DNA of 64,000 nt, taken from NCBI RefSeq assembly GCF_947172395.1, contig NC_069109.1, positions 6,519,163 to 6,583,162 on the forward strand, written 5' to 3'. Below the pieces are notes generated by a model. The model saw only the letters and a list, made by a program, of their open reading frames with translations. It made no database searches and had not been told where the DNA came from. Source of the stretch: Bicyclus anynana. Its lineage: Eukaryota > Arthropoda > Insecta > Lepidoptera > Nymphalidae. The position numbers and the translations under genes were made by a program. This document shows positions 50,070-60,936 of this stretch, piece by piece; within the stretch, counting starts at the first letter, position 1; every line of letters begins with the position of its first letter.

Positions 50070-50243
50070 ATCGTTATTAACTCATATACAGCTCACTGCT
50101 GAGCTCGAGTCTCCTCTCAGCATGAGAGGGGTTAGGCCGATATTCCACCACGCTGGCCCAATGCGGATTGGCAAACTTCACACACGCAGAGAATTGAGAA
50201 AATTCTCTGGTATGCAGGTTTCCTTACGATGTTTTCTTTCACG
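50070..50243 (-). mobile_element. SINE-A, 3' half, inverted
   Basis: GCTCACTGCTGAGCTCGAGT, CCACGCTGGCCCAATGCGGA and GCAGGTTTCCTTACGATG are present; the tRNA-like head is missing. Confidence 0.65.
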
Positions 50244-50382
50244 ACGTTATACATGAAACACGCTCGCGCGTGAATACTGATTCATGCTATAAGGATTATT
50301 TTTGTGTAACGGTCACCGCGCTCGACACGACTCGCGGCGGGAGGAATAAAGAGGCGGATAAATAAAGAAGTGCAGCCTTAAT

Positions 50383-50605
50383 GGGTAGGGTAGGGGTAGG
50401 GTAGGGTAGGGATAGTGTACGGGAGGGGTAGGGTAGGGTAGAAGTAGGATAGGGATAGGGTAGGGGTAGGGGTAGGGTAGGGGTAGGGTAGGGATAGGGT
50501 AGGGTAAGGGTAGGGGTAGGGTAGTGGTAGGGTAGGGGTAGGGTAGGGATAGGGTAGGGTAAGGGTAGGGTAGAGGTAGGTTAGGGTAGGGTAGGATAGG
50601 GGTAG
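50383..50605. repeat. G-rich minisatellite, (GGGTA/GGGGTA)n
   Basis: Over 220 bp of TAGGG/TAGGGG units with scattered TAGGGA. Four or more G-runs per 25 nt give strong G-quadruplex potential on the plus strand. It abuts a type-B Helitron end and resembles the shorter run at 48181-48228. Confidence 0.8.
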
Positions 50606-50655
50606 TCGAAAGTTTACAACGACTTTCACGCGGACGAAGTCGCGGGCGTCCGCTA
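50606..50655 (+). mobile_element. Helitron-like 3' end (type B)
   Basis: GTCGAAAGTTTACAACGACT then GAAGTCGCGGGCGTCCGCTAG followed by T. Presumably the 3' end of an element that contains the minisatellite. Confidence 0.5.
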
Positions 50656-50929
50656 GTTACTTAATAAGTAATCAAATCAAATTTCCATCAAAATTTTTCA
50701 TCAATATGTTGATGTAAGGTTATAAAGGTTTTATAAAAATTGTACCTACTGTTGTGATTGGCGACTAAGTTCGACTGCACCTCATGGTACGACGCGTAAA
50801 AACGTTCGACCTGAAAAACGTTCGGTGTTCTGTTTAATTTTTTTTCTAAAACTTTCGCGGAACCCCTACAAGGGCTTCGCGGAACCCTGGGGTTCCGCTG
50901 TACAAACTGTGAGTATGGATGATTCAGAG

Positions 50930-51045
50930 CGTTTCCGTGAGAATACAGGGTAAAATATAGCCTATGACACTCACAAATAACGTGGCTTTCTAGTGGTGAA
51001 AGAATTTTCAAAATCGGTTTAGTAGATCCAGAAATTATCCTTACC
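50930..51045 (-). mobile_element. Helitron-like fragment (type C), inverted
   Basis: AATATAGCCTATGACACTCA, ACGTGGCTTTCTAGTGGTGA and AAAATCGGTTTAGTAGATCC. Confidence 0.45.
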
Positions 51046-51053
51046 CTTGCCTT

Positions 51054-51450
51054 ACCTTATCAGCCGATAGACATCCACTGCTGGACATAGGCCTCTTGCA
51101 TGGACCAAGCACAACGGTCTCGAGCCGCCAGCATCCAGCGGCTCCCTGCAACCCGCTTGATATCCTCGGTCCTAGTGGGGGGTCGACCAACACTGCGCTT
51201 TCCGGTGCGGGGTCGCCATTCCAACACCTTGGGACCTTAACGTCCATCGGCTCTTCGAACTATGTGGCCTGCCCATCACCACTTCAGCTTCGCGAGTCGC
51301 TGAGCTGTGATAGTGATTCGATCACGCAGAGAAACTCCAATCATAGCTCGCTCCATCGCCCGCTAATAAGGCTCATAGTCAGCGACCAAGTCTCAGAGGC
51401 GTAGGTCATCACTGGCAACACGCACTGATCGAAGACTTTCGTCTTCAAAT
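51054..51450 (-). pseudogene. RTE-like LINE, 3' fragment
   Basis: The inverted 3' end (CAGCCGATAGACATCCACTG) lies at the left. The conceptual minus-strand reading is the RT C-terminus related to 15221-15770, with frameshifts. It ends in TCGAAGACTTTCGTCTTCAA. Confidence 0.6.
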
Positions 51451-51704
51451 TATCCACAACAGGTTTATTATATTACTTTGGTTTTTAGTAGGCTCATACA
51501 AAGAAGACTTTACAATTCGTCCGTCACTCCCTGTCCCGGACGACCCTGTGAATGGAGCCGTGCACCCCCGAGGCGTACAAGGCGCCTTAATAACCATTGT
51601 TTAATTTCATAGAAGACCTTTTACAGTGCTCCTAGTATGTCTGCTAACTATCTCGCTGCTTGACTTTTAACCGACCGAGAAAAGATGTTATAGGTTTATC
51701 TATT

Positions 51705-51940
51705 GCCATGATAGTCCAGTGGATATGACCTCTGCCTTCGATTCAGAAGACGTAAGTTCGAATCCGATCCGGAGAAACCTGCATACATGAGAATTTTCTC
51801 AATTCTCTGTGTGTGTGAAGTCTGCCATTTCGCATTGTGCCAGCGTGGTGTACTATTGGTCTAACCCCTCTCATTCTGAGAGGAGACTCGAGCTCAGCAG
51901 TTAGCCGAATATGGGGTGATAATGATGATGATGATGACTT
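51705..51940 (+). mobile_element. SINE-A with internal deletion
   Basis: The head (TAGTCCAGTGG, AGTTCGAATCC) jumps directly to AAACCTGCATACATGAGAAT, deleting ~85 bp of the body; the tail is (GATGAT)n. Confidence 0.7.
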
Positions 51941-52023
51941 TAATATAAACGTTTTTCCTTTCTTTCAAATGATATGCAGGAGTCGCCAACATAACTCAAA
52001 CAAAGTAGCAAATCTGAATATAT

Positions 52024-52387
52024 CAATATCAAAAACGCTCCATACAAAATGGCACGAGTTAGTGACGTCGTTGGCTCGCTGATCGTTAGATTTGTATGGG
52101 CGTTCAAACAAAATTAATAATATCTTTGTTATTTGTGCGTTTATGTTAATAGTTTATTTATTGAAAAATGTCACATTTAATGTAAGGAAGTTAAAACTCT
52201 CTAAAACTCGTATGAATTTTTATCTAATTACGATAAAAGATTTTTATTGGATTTGAAATTTTATAATCTTATTTGTTTTACAAATATCCAGTCAATCTTT
52301 GCTTTTATGTATAAATTAGTTAACATTGACCTTATTTATCCGAATTTATTATAAAAATCAATATATTCCAACCTAGTCATCATCCCC
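52024..52387 (+). mobile_element. MITE-like element, GGGATGATGAC family, 3' part
   Basis: AAAAACGCTCCATACAAAAT through CTAGTCATCATCCCC. The left half is missing. Confidence 0.6.
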
Positions 52388-52556
52388 ATTATCATGCTTT
52401 TTTATTGGTGAAAGAATTTTCAAAATCGATTTGTAGATCCAGAGATTATCCCCTACAACCTCACAAAATTTACGTTTGCTATAATCGTTCAGATGTGTAT
52501 TAAACACATAAACTGATAAAAATGGTAATTAAATACAATTTTTGACGTTTTTTGAC

Positions 52557-52830
52557 CGCCTCCGTGGCGCAGTGGAATGTGTCGTGGAATTACGTTTGTC
52601 CTGGGTTCGATCCCCGGCTAGGCCGATACAGGTTTACTTAATTGGTCCAGGTCTGGCCACCCTACCGGCAAAGACGTACCCGCCAAGCGATTTAGCGTTC
52701 CGGTACGATGTCGCGTAGAAACTAAAAGGGGGGTAGATTTTCATTCTTCTAACAAGTTAGCCCGCTTCCATCTTAGATCGCATCATCTCTTACCATCAGG
52801 TGAAATTGTATAATTAATAAAAAATTATTT
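52557..52830 (+). mobile_element. SINE family B
   Basis: The head is GCCTCCGTGGCGCAGTGG, B box GGTTCGATCCC, with a deletion after GGTCTGGC. The tail is TTAATAAAAAATT. Confidence 0.7.
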
Positions 52831-53067
52831 AAAACTTCCTTGTAATAAAGCCGGTTAAACATAATATAAACTAGGCGACTAACTTTGGTGCCTAGGTAAT
52901 GAAACGTAACACGCCGTATGACCTACATTTGTCGACATCTGACCTGCTTGCAACTAGAAAGGACTTCATAATTTCAAAAAGGTGTATTTCCCCTGACTTT
53001 TTGAATTACATTATAAAACTAGTGAGAGTTTGGTGGGAAAATCGAAGGAATTGCAGGTAGCTTGGTG

Positions 53068-53590
53068 AGCCGTGACAGCCCAGTGGATATGACCTCTGCC
53101 TCCGATCCCGGAGGGTGTGGGTTCGAATCCGGTCCGGGGCATGCACTTCCAACTTTTCAGTTGCGTGCATTTTAAGAAATTAAATGTCACGTGTTTTAAA
53201 CGGTGAAGGAAAACATCGTGAGGAAACCTGCATACCAGAGAATTTTCTTGACTCTCTGCGTGTGTGAAGTCTGCCAATCCGCATTGGGCCAGCGTGGTGG
53301 ACTATTGGCCTAACCCCTCTCATTCTGAGAGGAGACTCGAGCTAAGCAGTGAGCCGAATATCTATACTTATCTATACTAATATTATAAAGCTGAAGAGTT
53401 TGTTTGTTTGTTTGATTGAACGCGATAATTTCAGGAACGACTGGTCCGATTTGAAAAATTGTTTCAGTGTTAGATAGCCCATTTATCGAGGAAGGCTATA
53501 GGCTATATATTATCCCAGTATTTCTACGGGAACGGGAACCACACGGGTGAAACCGCGCGGCGTCAGCTAGTGAGTTGATAATGATGACAG
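53068..53590 (+). mobile_element. SINE-A interrupted by a Lep1-like Helitron
   Basis: Head, body and 3' part run to GAGCCGAATA at 53360 and resume at 53571 with TGAGTTGATAATGATGA. The Helitron sits exactly between A and T of the SINE. Confidence 0.75.
53361..53570 (+). mobile_element. Lep1-like Helitron, precisely bounded insertion
   Basis: The 210-bp element starts TCTATACTTATCTATACTAA and ends CGCGGCGTCAGCTAG. Because the host SINE is known, both ends are exact: 5'-TC, CTAG-3', target A|T, no duplication. Confidence 0.8.
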
Positions 53591-53725
53591 TTTGTGTGGG
53601 GTAATCTCTGAATCTACTAAACCGAATTTTAAAATTCTTTCATCACTGGAAAGCTACGTTATTTGTGATTCTCACAAGCTATACTTCATTCCAGTATTCC
53701 CACAGGAACAGGAACGACGCGTATG
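53591..53725 (+). mobile_element. Helitron-like fragment (type C)
   Basis: GGTAATCTCTGAATCTACTA, GGAAAGCTACGTTATTTGTG and CACAGGAACAGGAACGACGC. Confidence 0.45.
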
Positions 53726-54284
53726 TTTATACAACAACATTGTTTAAGATATGAACTTTAAGACATTCGCTTCGGGAAATTGAAGAGATTCCTGACATAT
53801 CCATTCCGAATTCACTTGTGGCTTAGAAAATGATTGAAAATCGATACACTTAAGATTTCCCTCGGGAACCACTGAACTGAATTCAATTCACGTTAAACTA
53901 TATTTTGTAGTAACTGGCACCTAGGAGTTTATGAATTCCAATTCTAATAAAATTTTATATATTTACTCCACGACTATGTCTATGTGCAATTCATTTTTTT
54001 TTAACAAATCCCACGGGAATCATAGAAACAACAACAGTACAATAACACTCCTTGGTTCTTGTCCGACCATGCAAAAACGTTTCACACTTTTGATAAAGAC
54101 AAACCTGAGTACATAAGGTAACTAATCTACTTACCTTTAGGTATTCTAGACGACTAAACAGATATCGCTACCTAATTAGCTACTGATTAATGTAAGATGG
54201 CGCTACTAATCCTCCGATAAATATATATTAAACATATTAAATATTTCCATATAATAAAAATTTGTACAATTGTAATGTTTGTCC
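53726..54284. other. Unassigned AT-rich stretch
   Basis: No gene or repeat is recognised. Confidence 0.45.
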
Positions 54285-54295
54285 GTTTGTTGCAG

Positions 54296-54341
54296 GGTAC
54301 AACAGTTATAGCTCCCGCCAGCTCTGCTGCAGTCATGAAAG
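54296..54341 (+). CDS. Candidate short exon, plus strand (weak)
   Basis: A good acceptor (pyrimidine-rich TTTGTCCGTTTGTTGCAG) precedes 54296 and a good donor GTATGT begins at 54342. Two of three phases are open: GTTVIAPASSAAVMK or YNSYSSRQLCCSHE. No partner exon was found in the window, so this could be chance. Confidence 0.25.
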
Positions 54342-54587
54342 GTATGTGACGAAGCTGTGAACAATCATCATCTACATATTTTTCCCGTTCCCGCAGGAAT
54401 ACGGGGATAATATGCCTATAGCACTCGGGGATAGTGTAACTTCACAGCAGTGCTTTGCAGTGCAACTTTTTAAAATCGATCGGTTCAGAAGTTAGTTTCA
54501 GAGTTTATGCAATGTAAACAAACAATCAACTATTGCTTCCTCATCTATCAAGCGAACGCTCGCGACTTCGTCCGCGTGAAAATCGTT

Positions 54588-54793
54588 TTTAATTCGTACC
54601 ATTTTGTATGGAGCGTTTTTCAGGGATCCGCGGCAGCGCCGCAAATCCGACCCTTTAAATCCCTGTAGCTCCGAAAGTAATGATCGCAGATACCCTGTTA
54701 CTTTTACAAAATTGCTTTACTATTAGCATACTCTTAATTAATATATAGGAACAATACTAACTGTAAATAAAAACTGTCATCATCCCTATTAGA
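54588..54793 (-). mobile_element. MITE-like element, GGGATGATGAC family, partial, inverted
   Basis: ACCATTTTGTATGGAGCG to CTGTCATCATCCC. A type-B Helitron 3' end fragment (CGCGACTTCGTCCGCGTG) lies immediately to its left at 54552-54580. Confidence 0.6.
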
Positions 54794-55046
54794 ATATAAC
54801 AATCCTACTACATAAAGATGCGAAGTTTCCTAAACGCTATGATAATAATAAACGGAAACGGAGTGGTCAGTTCTTTTGAACCGTCAGCAAAATAGTGGCC
54901 CAAAGTGAACCAGGTCAAGTTGTTAACAAATAGACGTTCAGCCGTGTAAAGCCGCCACAGACCACCCAACTGGACTGCGACACAGCACTGCCGACCAAGT
55001 CGGCAGTGACGCTGTCTTCTGCATCTAGTGCGAGCTCTCTGACATA

Positions 55047-55244
55047 TCTATACTAATATTATAAAGCTGAAGAGTTTGTTTGTTTGATTGAACGCGCTAC
55101 TCTCAGGATCTACTGGTCCGATTTGAAAAATTCTTTCAGTGTTAGATAGCCCATTTATCGAGGAAGGTTATAGGCTATATATATTATCCCCATATTCTAG
55201 CGGGAATGGGAACCACGCGGGTGAAACCGCGCGACGTCAGCTAG
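55047..55244 (+). mobile_element. Lep1-like Helitron, intact ends
   Basis: TCTATACTAATATTATAAAG...CGACGTCAGCTAG, flanked by A (55046) and T (55245). Confidence 0.7.
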
Positions 55245-55256
55245 TTTATTAATAAA

Positions 55257-55370
55257 TAGCCACAATAGCTCAGTAGTAAAGTGACCGGACTCATCATCGA
55301 GAGGTAGACTAGACTCTTTTACTAACATAGTCTTTTCCGACTAATTGGAGGGGAACTAAAATATTGGTCA
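55257..55370 (+). mobile_element. tRNA-derived SINE (family C), decayed
   Basis: CCACAATAGCTCAGTAGTAA and GGACTCATCATCGAGAGGT, with the B box degenerate; ACTAATTGGAGGGGA is the body motif. Confidence 0.5.
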
Positions 55371-55854
55371 TATTTAATAAAATTATAATGGTGAATATTC
55401 TTTAAAAATACTGGGTATAAGCCTCCCCTGCATATTGGATAAATACTTTCTGCCCGGGTCCGGCACCTGCATGGTGTCTCTTTGTGCCATCAGCAAGCTA
55501 ATTCTTGCGTGTCAATTGGACGATTTCATTAGACCAGCAATACCATAGTTTTTCATAAATCCCACGGAAAACACGATTTTCCTTTAAGTTACTTTATAAT
55601 CTCCATCTTTTAGTGAAAGTCCCTTTAGAATTCTACTGTTCCAGATTAGGCCGGACAAAAAGAAAGACACACATAAATTAAAAAAAAGCTTGATTATATT
55701 TTAATATCGTGTAAGTAACTGGATACACTTGGGAAACACAGTTATCTTGAAATAACTGACAGACATTGTAGTCGTTTAGATCGTGCCGCGTTGCAAGAAC
55801 CGGCTCATGACTAAGGGCCCAGTTTGGGTTCGAAACTTGTCAGGCTTATTCCGA
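55371..55854. other. Unassigned stretch
   Basis: Nothing is recognised. A GC-richer piece at 55420-55520 (CTGCCCGGGTCCGGCACCTG) is open on neither strand for long. Confidence 0.4.
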
Positions 55855-56147
55855 CGTTTTAACGACAAAATTGCTTTAAAATAAAATGTATTACATGACA
55901 GGCTACTTATATATCTATTGATAAATGGTGATAAACTAAAAAAGGATAAACCTGGCTGAGTTTGTGTGAGCTCTTCTCGGACCAAGGCGCATTTGGACCC
56001 TTGTAACTATAATTTTAAGTTTTCGAATAATTATTATCACCATTATTTTAAGTTTAATATTATTACCTGACGTTTCGAAAGAGCTTGTAAACTAAACTAT
56101 TTGAAATAAATGAATTTTGATTTTTGATTTGATTTTGAGTTTGAAAG
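55855..56147 (+). mobile_element. LINE 3' UTR
   Basis: It matches 46163-46500 in reverse (CTCTTCTCGGACCAAGGCGC) and ends CTTGTAAACTAAACTATTTG, AAATAAATGAATTTTGATTT. Confidence 0.5.
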
Positions 56148-56557
56148 TCTGCAATGCACTGCATCGTTTACGTAAGTCGGCTCCCGACTAGTCGGCACGT
56201 CTGTAGTCGGCTTATCACCAGCCCAAGGCCTTAAACACAATACACACCAAGTTTTTCCAACTTCATCGATGTCCAACTAATAATTGTTTTGTAGTTTTCC
56301 ACTTTTTGAAATTTTAACGACTTTGAAAAATAGTTTATTTTACCACATTTTTATTTGTTAAAAAGTTAACGGTTTCACCTGATGGCAAGTAAAAAAGAAA
56401 AGAATCATTGAAATTATTATTATTATATTGTTACCCGTTTTGCGGGTAATGCTGTGACTTTTAACAGAACCTGCACAAGGTTTTTAGCTAGGGTATGCAC
56501 TCAGTGGCGTGCACTTACATGCATTAAAGTTCAGCATACCCTAACAGATTTCTTAAC
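56148..56557. other. Unassigned stretch
   Basis: Nothing is recognised beyond short inverted words (GTCGGCTCCCGACTAGTCGG). Confidence 0.4.
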
Positions 56558-56751
56558 CATACTAATATTATAAATCTGAAGAGTCGGTTTGTTTGTTTGA
56601 ACGGGCTTATCTCAGGAACTACTGGTCCGATTTGAAAAATTCTTTTAGTGTTAGATAGCCCATTTATCGAGGAAGGTTATAGGCTATATATTATCTCCGT
56701 GTTCGTAAGGGAACGGGAACTACATGGGTGAAACCGCGTGGCGTATACTAG
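56558..56751 (+). mobile_element. Lep1-like Helitron
   Basis: ATACTAATATTATAAATCTG at the start and GTGAAACCGCGTGGCGTATA then CTAG at the end, followed by T. Confidence 0.6.
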
Positions 56752-56921
56752 TCTTAATATATAAATGCGAAATCATCACGAAATCTGGTTTACCGCTTGA
56801 CTAAAAAAGATGAAATTTGGCAGGGAGGTAGTTTATGGTCCTAGTATAGGGGTCCACGGATTTTACGATAGAGCCGGATTAAGGAGGTCAAAGGGCGGAC
56901 GAAGTCGCAGGCGTCCGCTAG
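56752..56921 (+). mobile_element. Helitron-like element (type B')
   Basis: It follows the Lep1 copy directly; TTTGGCAGGGAGGTAGTTTA inside and GTCGCAGGCGTCCGCTAG at the end. Confidence 0.5.
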
Positions 56922-57072
56922 AGCTTACTGAATGCAGATTTTCCCAGTTTTGTTATTTTTACTACTAGTGCATACTCTGATCGACAACCTTATGCACGCC
57001 GTTCTATGCTCTACAGGTTGTACTACAAAATGGGAAATTCTTCCCCCAATACAGGTAATTAATGAATCCTCC

Positions 57073-57371
57073 TGTTTTTTTTTATTCTTTACAAGTTAGC
57101 CCTTGACTACAATCTCACCTGATGGTAAGTGATGATGCAATTTAAGATGGAAGCGCGCTAACTTGTCAGGAGGAGGATGAAATCCACACCCCTTTCGGTT
57201 TGTACCCAACGTCGTACCGGAACGCCAAATCGCTTGGCGGCACGTCTTTGTCGGTAGGGTGGTAATTAGCCACGGCCAAAACCTCCCACCAGCCAGACCT
57301 GGAAAGAAAACCTCAATCGGTCCAGCCGGGGATCGAACCCAGGACCTCTTTGTAAGTCCACTGCGCATACT
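57073..57371 (-). mobile_element. SINE family B, inverted
   Basis: T-rich tail, ACAAGTTAGCCCTTGACTAC, CCAAATCGCTTGGCGGCACG and GGGGATCGAACCCAGGACCT. The head is partly lost. Confidence 0.72.
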
Positions 57372-57909
57372 AAATAATATTGTCATAGAATAATAAAAGA
57401 TCTCTAAACCCACCAGCCCGCATTAGAGCGGTGTGGTGATTATTTAAGTACTTCTATGAAAAACCACATTTCCTTTGTTATTTAAAATAACCAAAGTTAT
57501 ACGAAAGTATACATCAACAAGTATCAAGATTAGTTGAATACTAATATTTTATAATACAAAACATTATAACTACAAATACAAACAAAACTCACTCTTATTA
57601 CAAATATTATAAAACCTAAAATCGTCTGAAGCAAATATTTGAATATAATTCATTACCGCATGATATTGAACACTTTGTAGTGGAATTTAAACTCTATTGG
57701 TATAGGAATAGGGTAGGATTTCGTCTGTGAGGCTTATAACGGTGTCAGAGGTAAGTGATGTACGTACTAAAGAGATAGTTAACGCAAAGTTCAAACAGGA
57801 TAGTGTCGATAAGATTGTCGATATCGATAAAAAGTTCCGATATAAAAAATTTTTTTTTTATAGTTTTTGTTATTATAGTTGAAAGTTTTTTTATAGTTAG
57901 TATAGTTTA
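57372..57909. other. Unassigned AT-rich stretch
   Basis: No gene or repeat is recognised. Confidence 0.45.
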
Positions 57910-58097
57910 TCTATACTACTAAATAATGCTGAAGAGTTTGTTTGTTTGTTTGATTGAGCGCGCTAATCTCAGGAACTACTGGTCCGATTTAAAAAATTCT
58001 TTCAGTGTTAGACAGCCCATTTATCGAGGAAGGCTATAGGCTATAAATCATTTCCAGATTCCTACGGGAACGAGAACCACGCGGGTGAAACCACGCT
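57910..58097 (+). mobile_element. Lep1-like Helitron, 3' end lost
   Basis: TCTATACTACTAAATAATGC, GTTTGTTTGATTGAGCGCGC and the GTGAAACCACGCTGG hairpin remnant, without CTAG. Confidence 0.55.
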
Positions 58098-58208
58098 GGT
58101 TACCTGATAATACCAACAGATTAGCAGATAAGCCAATGTTTTCAATGCTATAAATAGCATTGAAAACTATTTATAGCATTGAAATCACAGCTCTTGAAAA
58201 CTATTTAT

Positions 58209-58520
58209 AGCTGGATGTGACCTCTGCTCCCGATTCCGGAAGGTATGGGTTCGAATCCGGTCCGAGGCATGCTCCTCCAACTTTTCATTTGAGTGCATTT
58301 TAATAAATTAAATATCAAGTATCTCAAACGGTTAAAGAAAACATCGTGAGGAAAACTGCGCACAAGAGAATTTTCTCAATAATTCTCTGCGTGTGTGAAG
58401 TTTGCCAACCTGCATTGGGCCAGCGTGGTGGACTATTGGCCTAACCGCTCTCATTCTGAGAGGAGACTCGAGCTCAGCAGTGAACCGAATTTGGGTTAAT
58501 AATGATGATAATGATGATTA
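58209..58520 (+). mobile_element. SINE-A
   Basis: GCTGGATGTGACCTCTGCTC, B box GGTTCGAATCC, full body and a GATGAT-type tail. The A box is damaged. A small dyad (ATGCTATAAATAGCAT, 58147-58162) lies just upstream. Confidence 0.65.
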
Positions 58521-58737
58521 ATATTATAAAGAGGTAAACAGCTTGACAAATTTGACGTGTCAAAAGTGTTTGTAAAATAAATATGAAATAAACAAAGAAT
58601 TAATACGTTTTAAAAAGATTGATACTACAAGTTTCACGTTCTTTGTAAAACAAACACACAAACAACAAGTTTTTGTGTATTTGCAATTTAACCAAATTGT
58701 TTATAAGATGTTTCGCTTACCATCAGGTAAAATTACT

Positions 58738-59043
58738 ATTTTTTTTATTCTTTACAAGTTAGCCCTTGACTGCAATCTCACCTGGTGGTAAGTGATGATG
58801 CAATCTAAGATGGAAGCGGACTAACTTGTTAGGAGGAGGATGAAAATCCTTACACTTTTCGGTTTCTACACGACATTGTACCGGAACGCTAAATCGCTTG
58901 GCGGTACGTCTTTGCCGGTAGGGTGGTAACTAGCCACGACCAGACCTAGACCAATTAAGAAAATCTCAATCTGCTCTGGGGATCGAACCCAGGACCTTCG
59001 TTTTGTAAATCTACAGCGCATACCACTGCGCCACGGAGGCCGT
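58738..59043 (-). mobile_element. SINE family B, inverted
   Basis: Tail, body and head (ACCACTGCGCCACGGAGGCC) are present; a deletion removes the GGTGGGAGGCTTCGG segment. Confidence 0.74.
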
Positions 59044-59184
59044 CAAAACTATAACTCGTAACTTATCGATAGTATGTCGGCACATCACTAGAGTAGTACA
59101 AACATCAGCTCTCCGGCTCACTGCATCTTATTTATATTAATTCAGATTGAAATTTTAGACTTACCTGCGCGGTTTCTACCGTAC

Positions 59185-59360
59185 CGGGGACTTTCGTACC
59201 GCAGCGGAGTTACTTACTGTACCGGAGACTTTTTACCGTACCGGAGACGTTTTACCGTACCAGAGATTTTTGAATCGTAATGGAGTCTAAATTGTAACGA
59301 TGATTTGTTGAATACTAGAGATTTTTGCACCTTACCGAAGACTTTTCGAACGTACCGGAA
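59185..59360. repeat. Minisatellite of ~20-bp ACCGTACCGGAGACTTTT units
   Basis: About eight units, well matched at 59185-59260 and decaying to the right (ACCAGAGATTTTTGAATCGT; ACTAGAGATTTTTGCACCTT; GTACCGGAAAGG). The left edge reads as a splice donor on the minus strand, but every frame through the repeat has stops. Confidence 0.6.
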
Positions 59361-59636
59361 AGGGAAATTGCCACCGGCCCATAGAACGTAGGCCCAGGTA
59401 ACCCAGGTGTACCCCCGTATTAATGTATGTGGAGATGATAATATGATGTATAAATAAGGATCTGGTTAAACAATTGACTTAATAAAAGTAAGTTCCTTGA
59501 AGAAAAATATTTTTTTATTCACTCTTCTATTGCAAAATGTTTGCCGGTATACCAAAGCTGCGAAGTAACATTTGAAGCTTTATTTTTTCTTACCAACAAG
59601 TTTAACAAACAAGAAAACGAACAACCAAATCAATCA

Positions 59637-59735
59637 TAGCTATATGAAAAGTGCATACTGTATGGCTGTAAAAATATTTAACAAATTACCTGATGACATT
59701 GGAAAATTAAGCTTTCAATTTCACTCGTGACTGCC
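59637..59735 (+). pseudogene. LINE ORF2 C-terminal scrap
   Basis: Conceptually YMKSAYCMAVKIFNKLPDDI then GKLSFQFHS, the pattern of lepidopteran LINE ORF2 ends; no longer region is alignable. Confidence 0.4.
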
Positions 59736-59934
59736 TACTGCCCTATGATAGTTAATCTTGGTTTACATGTGATGTACTTGATCAATATTGTAGTTAGATG
59801 GTAGAACTGTAGTTAGTTAGTTAGTTAAGCGATCGATTCGGTGATGATTGATAGTGTTACTTATGTATCTGCCATCTTTGACACGTAAAACTTAGAATCT
59901 GCCCTTAGACTACGGCTTTTCCGTTATCATTTTT

Positions 59935-60256
59935 AGTTTTTTTTACAAGTTAGCCCTTGACTACAATCTCACCTGATGGTAAGTGATGATGCAGTCTAAG
60001 ATGGAAGCGGGCTAACTTGTTAGGAGGAGGATGAAAATCCACACCCCTTTCGGTTTCTACACGGCATCGTACCGGAACGCCAAATCGCTTGGCGGTACGT
60101 CTTTGCCGGTAGGGTGGTAACTAGCCACGGCCGAAGCCTCCCACCAGCCAGACCTGGACAAATTAAGAAAATCTCAATCTGTCCAGCCGGGGATCGAACC
60201 CAGGACCTCCGTCTTGTAAATCCACCGCGCATACCACTGCGCCACGGAGGCCGTCA
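59935..60256 (-). mobile_element. SINE family B, full length, inverted
   Basis: It runs from the T-rich tail to the head GCGCCACGGAGGCCGTC. The best preserved copy in the window. Confidence 0.78.
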
Positions 60257-60547
60257 AAAAATCATAAGTACAATTTAATATGTCCGCCGATATACTCATA
60301 TTTTCACAGGAACGGGAACTACGATGAAACCGCTGGTTGTCTGCTAGTGTTATAATATACAGATTGTTAAATACATTGCCTCCAGTTTCATTGTGTTTCG
60401 GCAACGCATTACAATAGCTATTTGCTTTTCATTACGTTTTCCGCCCGCGGTTCTGTTTATTCAATTTTTTGTGAGCAATTCTGCTTTATTATTCAAGCAT
60501 TTCTTACCAAGGGACGAAATTTAATATAGAGCATATAATAGTTGAAA

Positions 60548-60642
60548 CAGAACTGAAAAGTTGGAGGTATGCCTATGGATTCAAACCTACGCTCTCCGGA
60601 ATCGGAGGCAGAGGTCATATCCACTGGGCTATCATGGCTATT
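60548..60642 (-). mobile_element. SINE-A head fragment, inverted
   Basis: AACTGAAAAGTTGGAGGTAT, B box TTCAAACCTA (mutated) and CCACTGGGCTATCATGGC. Confidence 0.6.
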
Positions 60643-60936
60643 CAGTTGTGTGCATTCACTTTACAAACTTTGTGCTGAAAAAAAAAACTAAAGTAACGCG
60701 CTCAGACTAATTAGATAAAGACCTGCCTCGCAAGACATTATTCAAGACAAGACAAGACTAAGCTCGTTTTCCTTAGAAAATGGCAGAAAATTTTGTTCGT
60801 GAATTTGGATGCGATACTAGTCCTTATGTATTTAGTCTGAGGTCACGCGTCTCCTTGATATCCGCATATACAAACTTTTTTCAAAATTTTTATTTCAAAA
60901 TTTAACTAACAACAATTACGTAAATTAATATAATAA

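Noticed and set aside
50383..50605. CRISPR-like array in the repeated G-rich tract
   Set aside because: No spacers; it is a simple tandem minisatellite in a eukaryotic genome.
59160..59185. Minus-strand splice donor CGCGCAG|GTAAGTC as evidence of a coding exon
   Set aside because: All frames through the upstream minisatellite contain stops; treated as chance.
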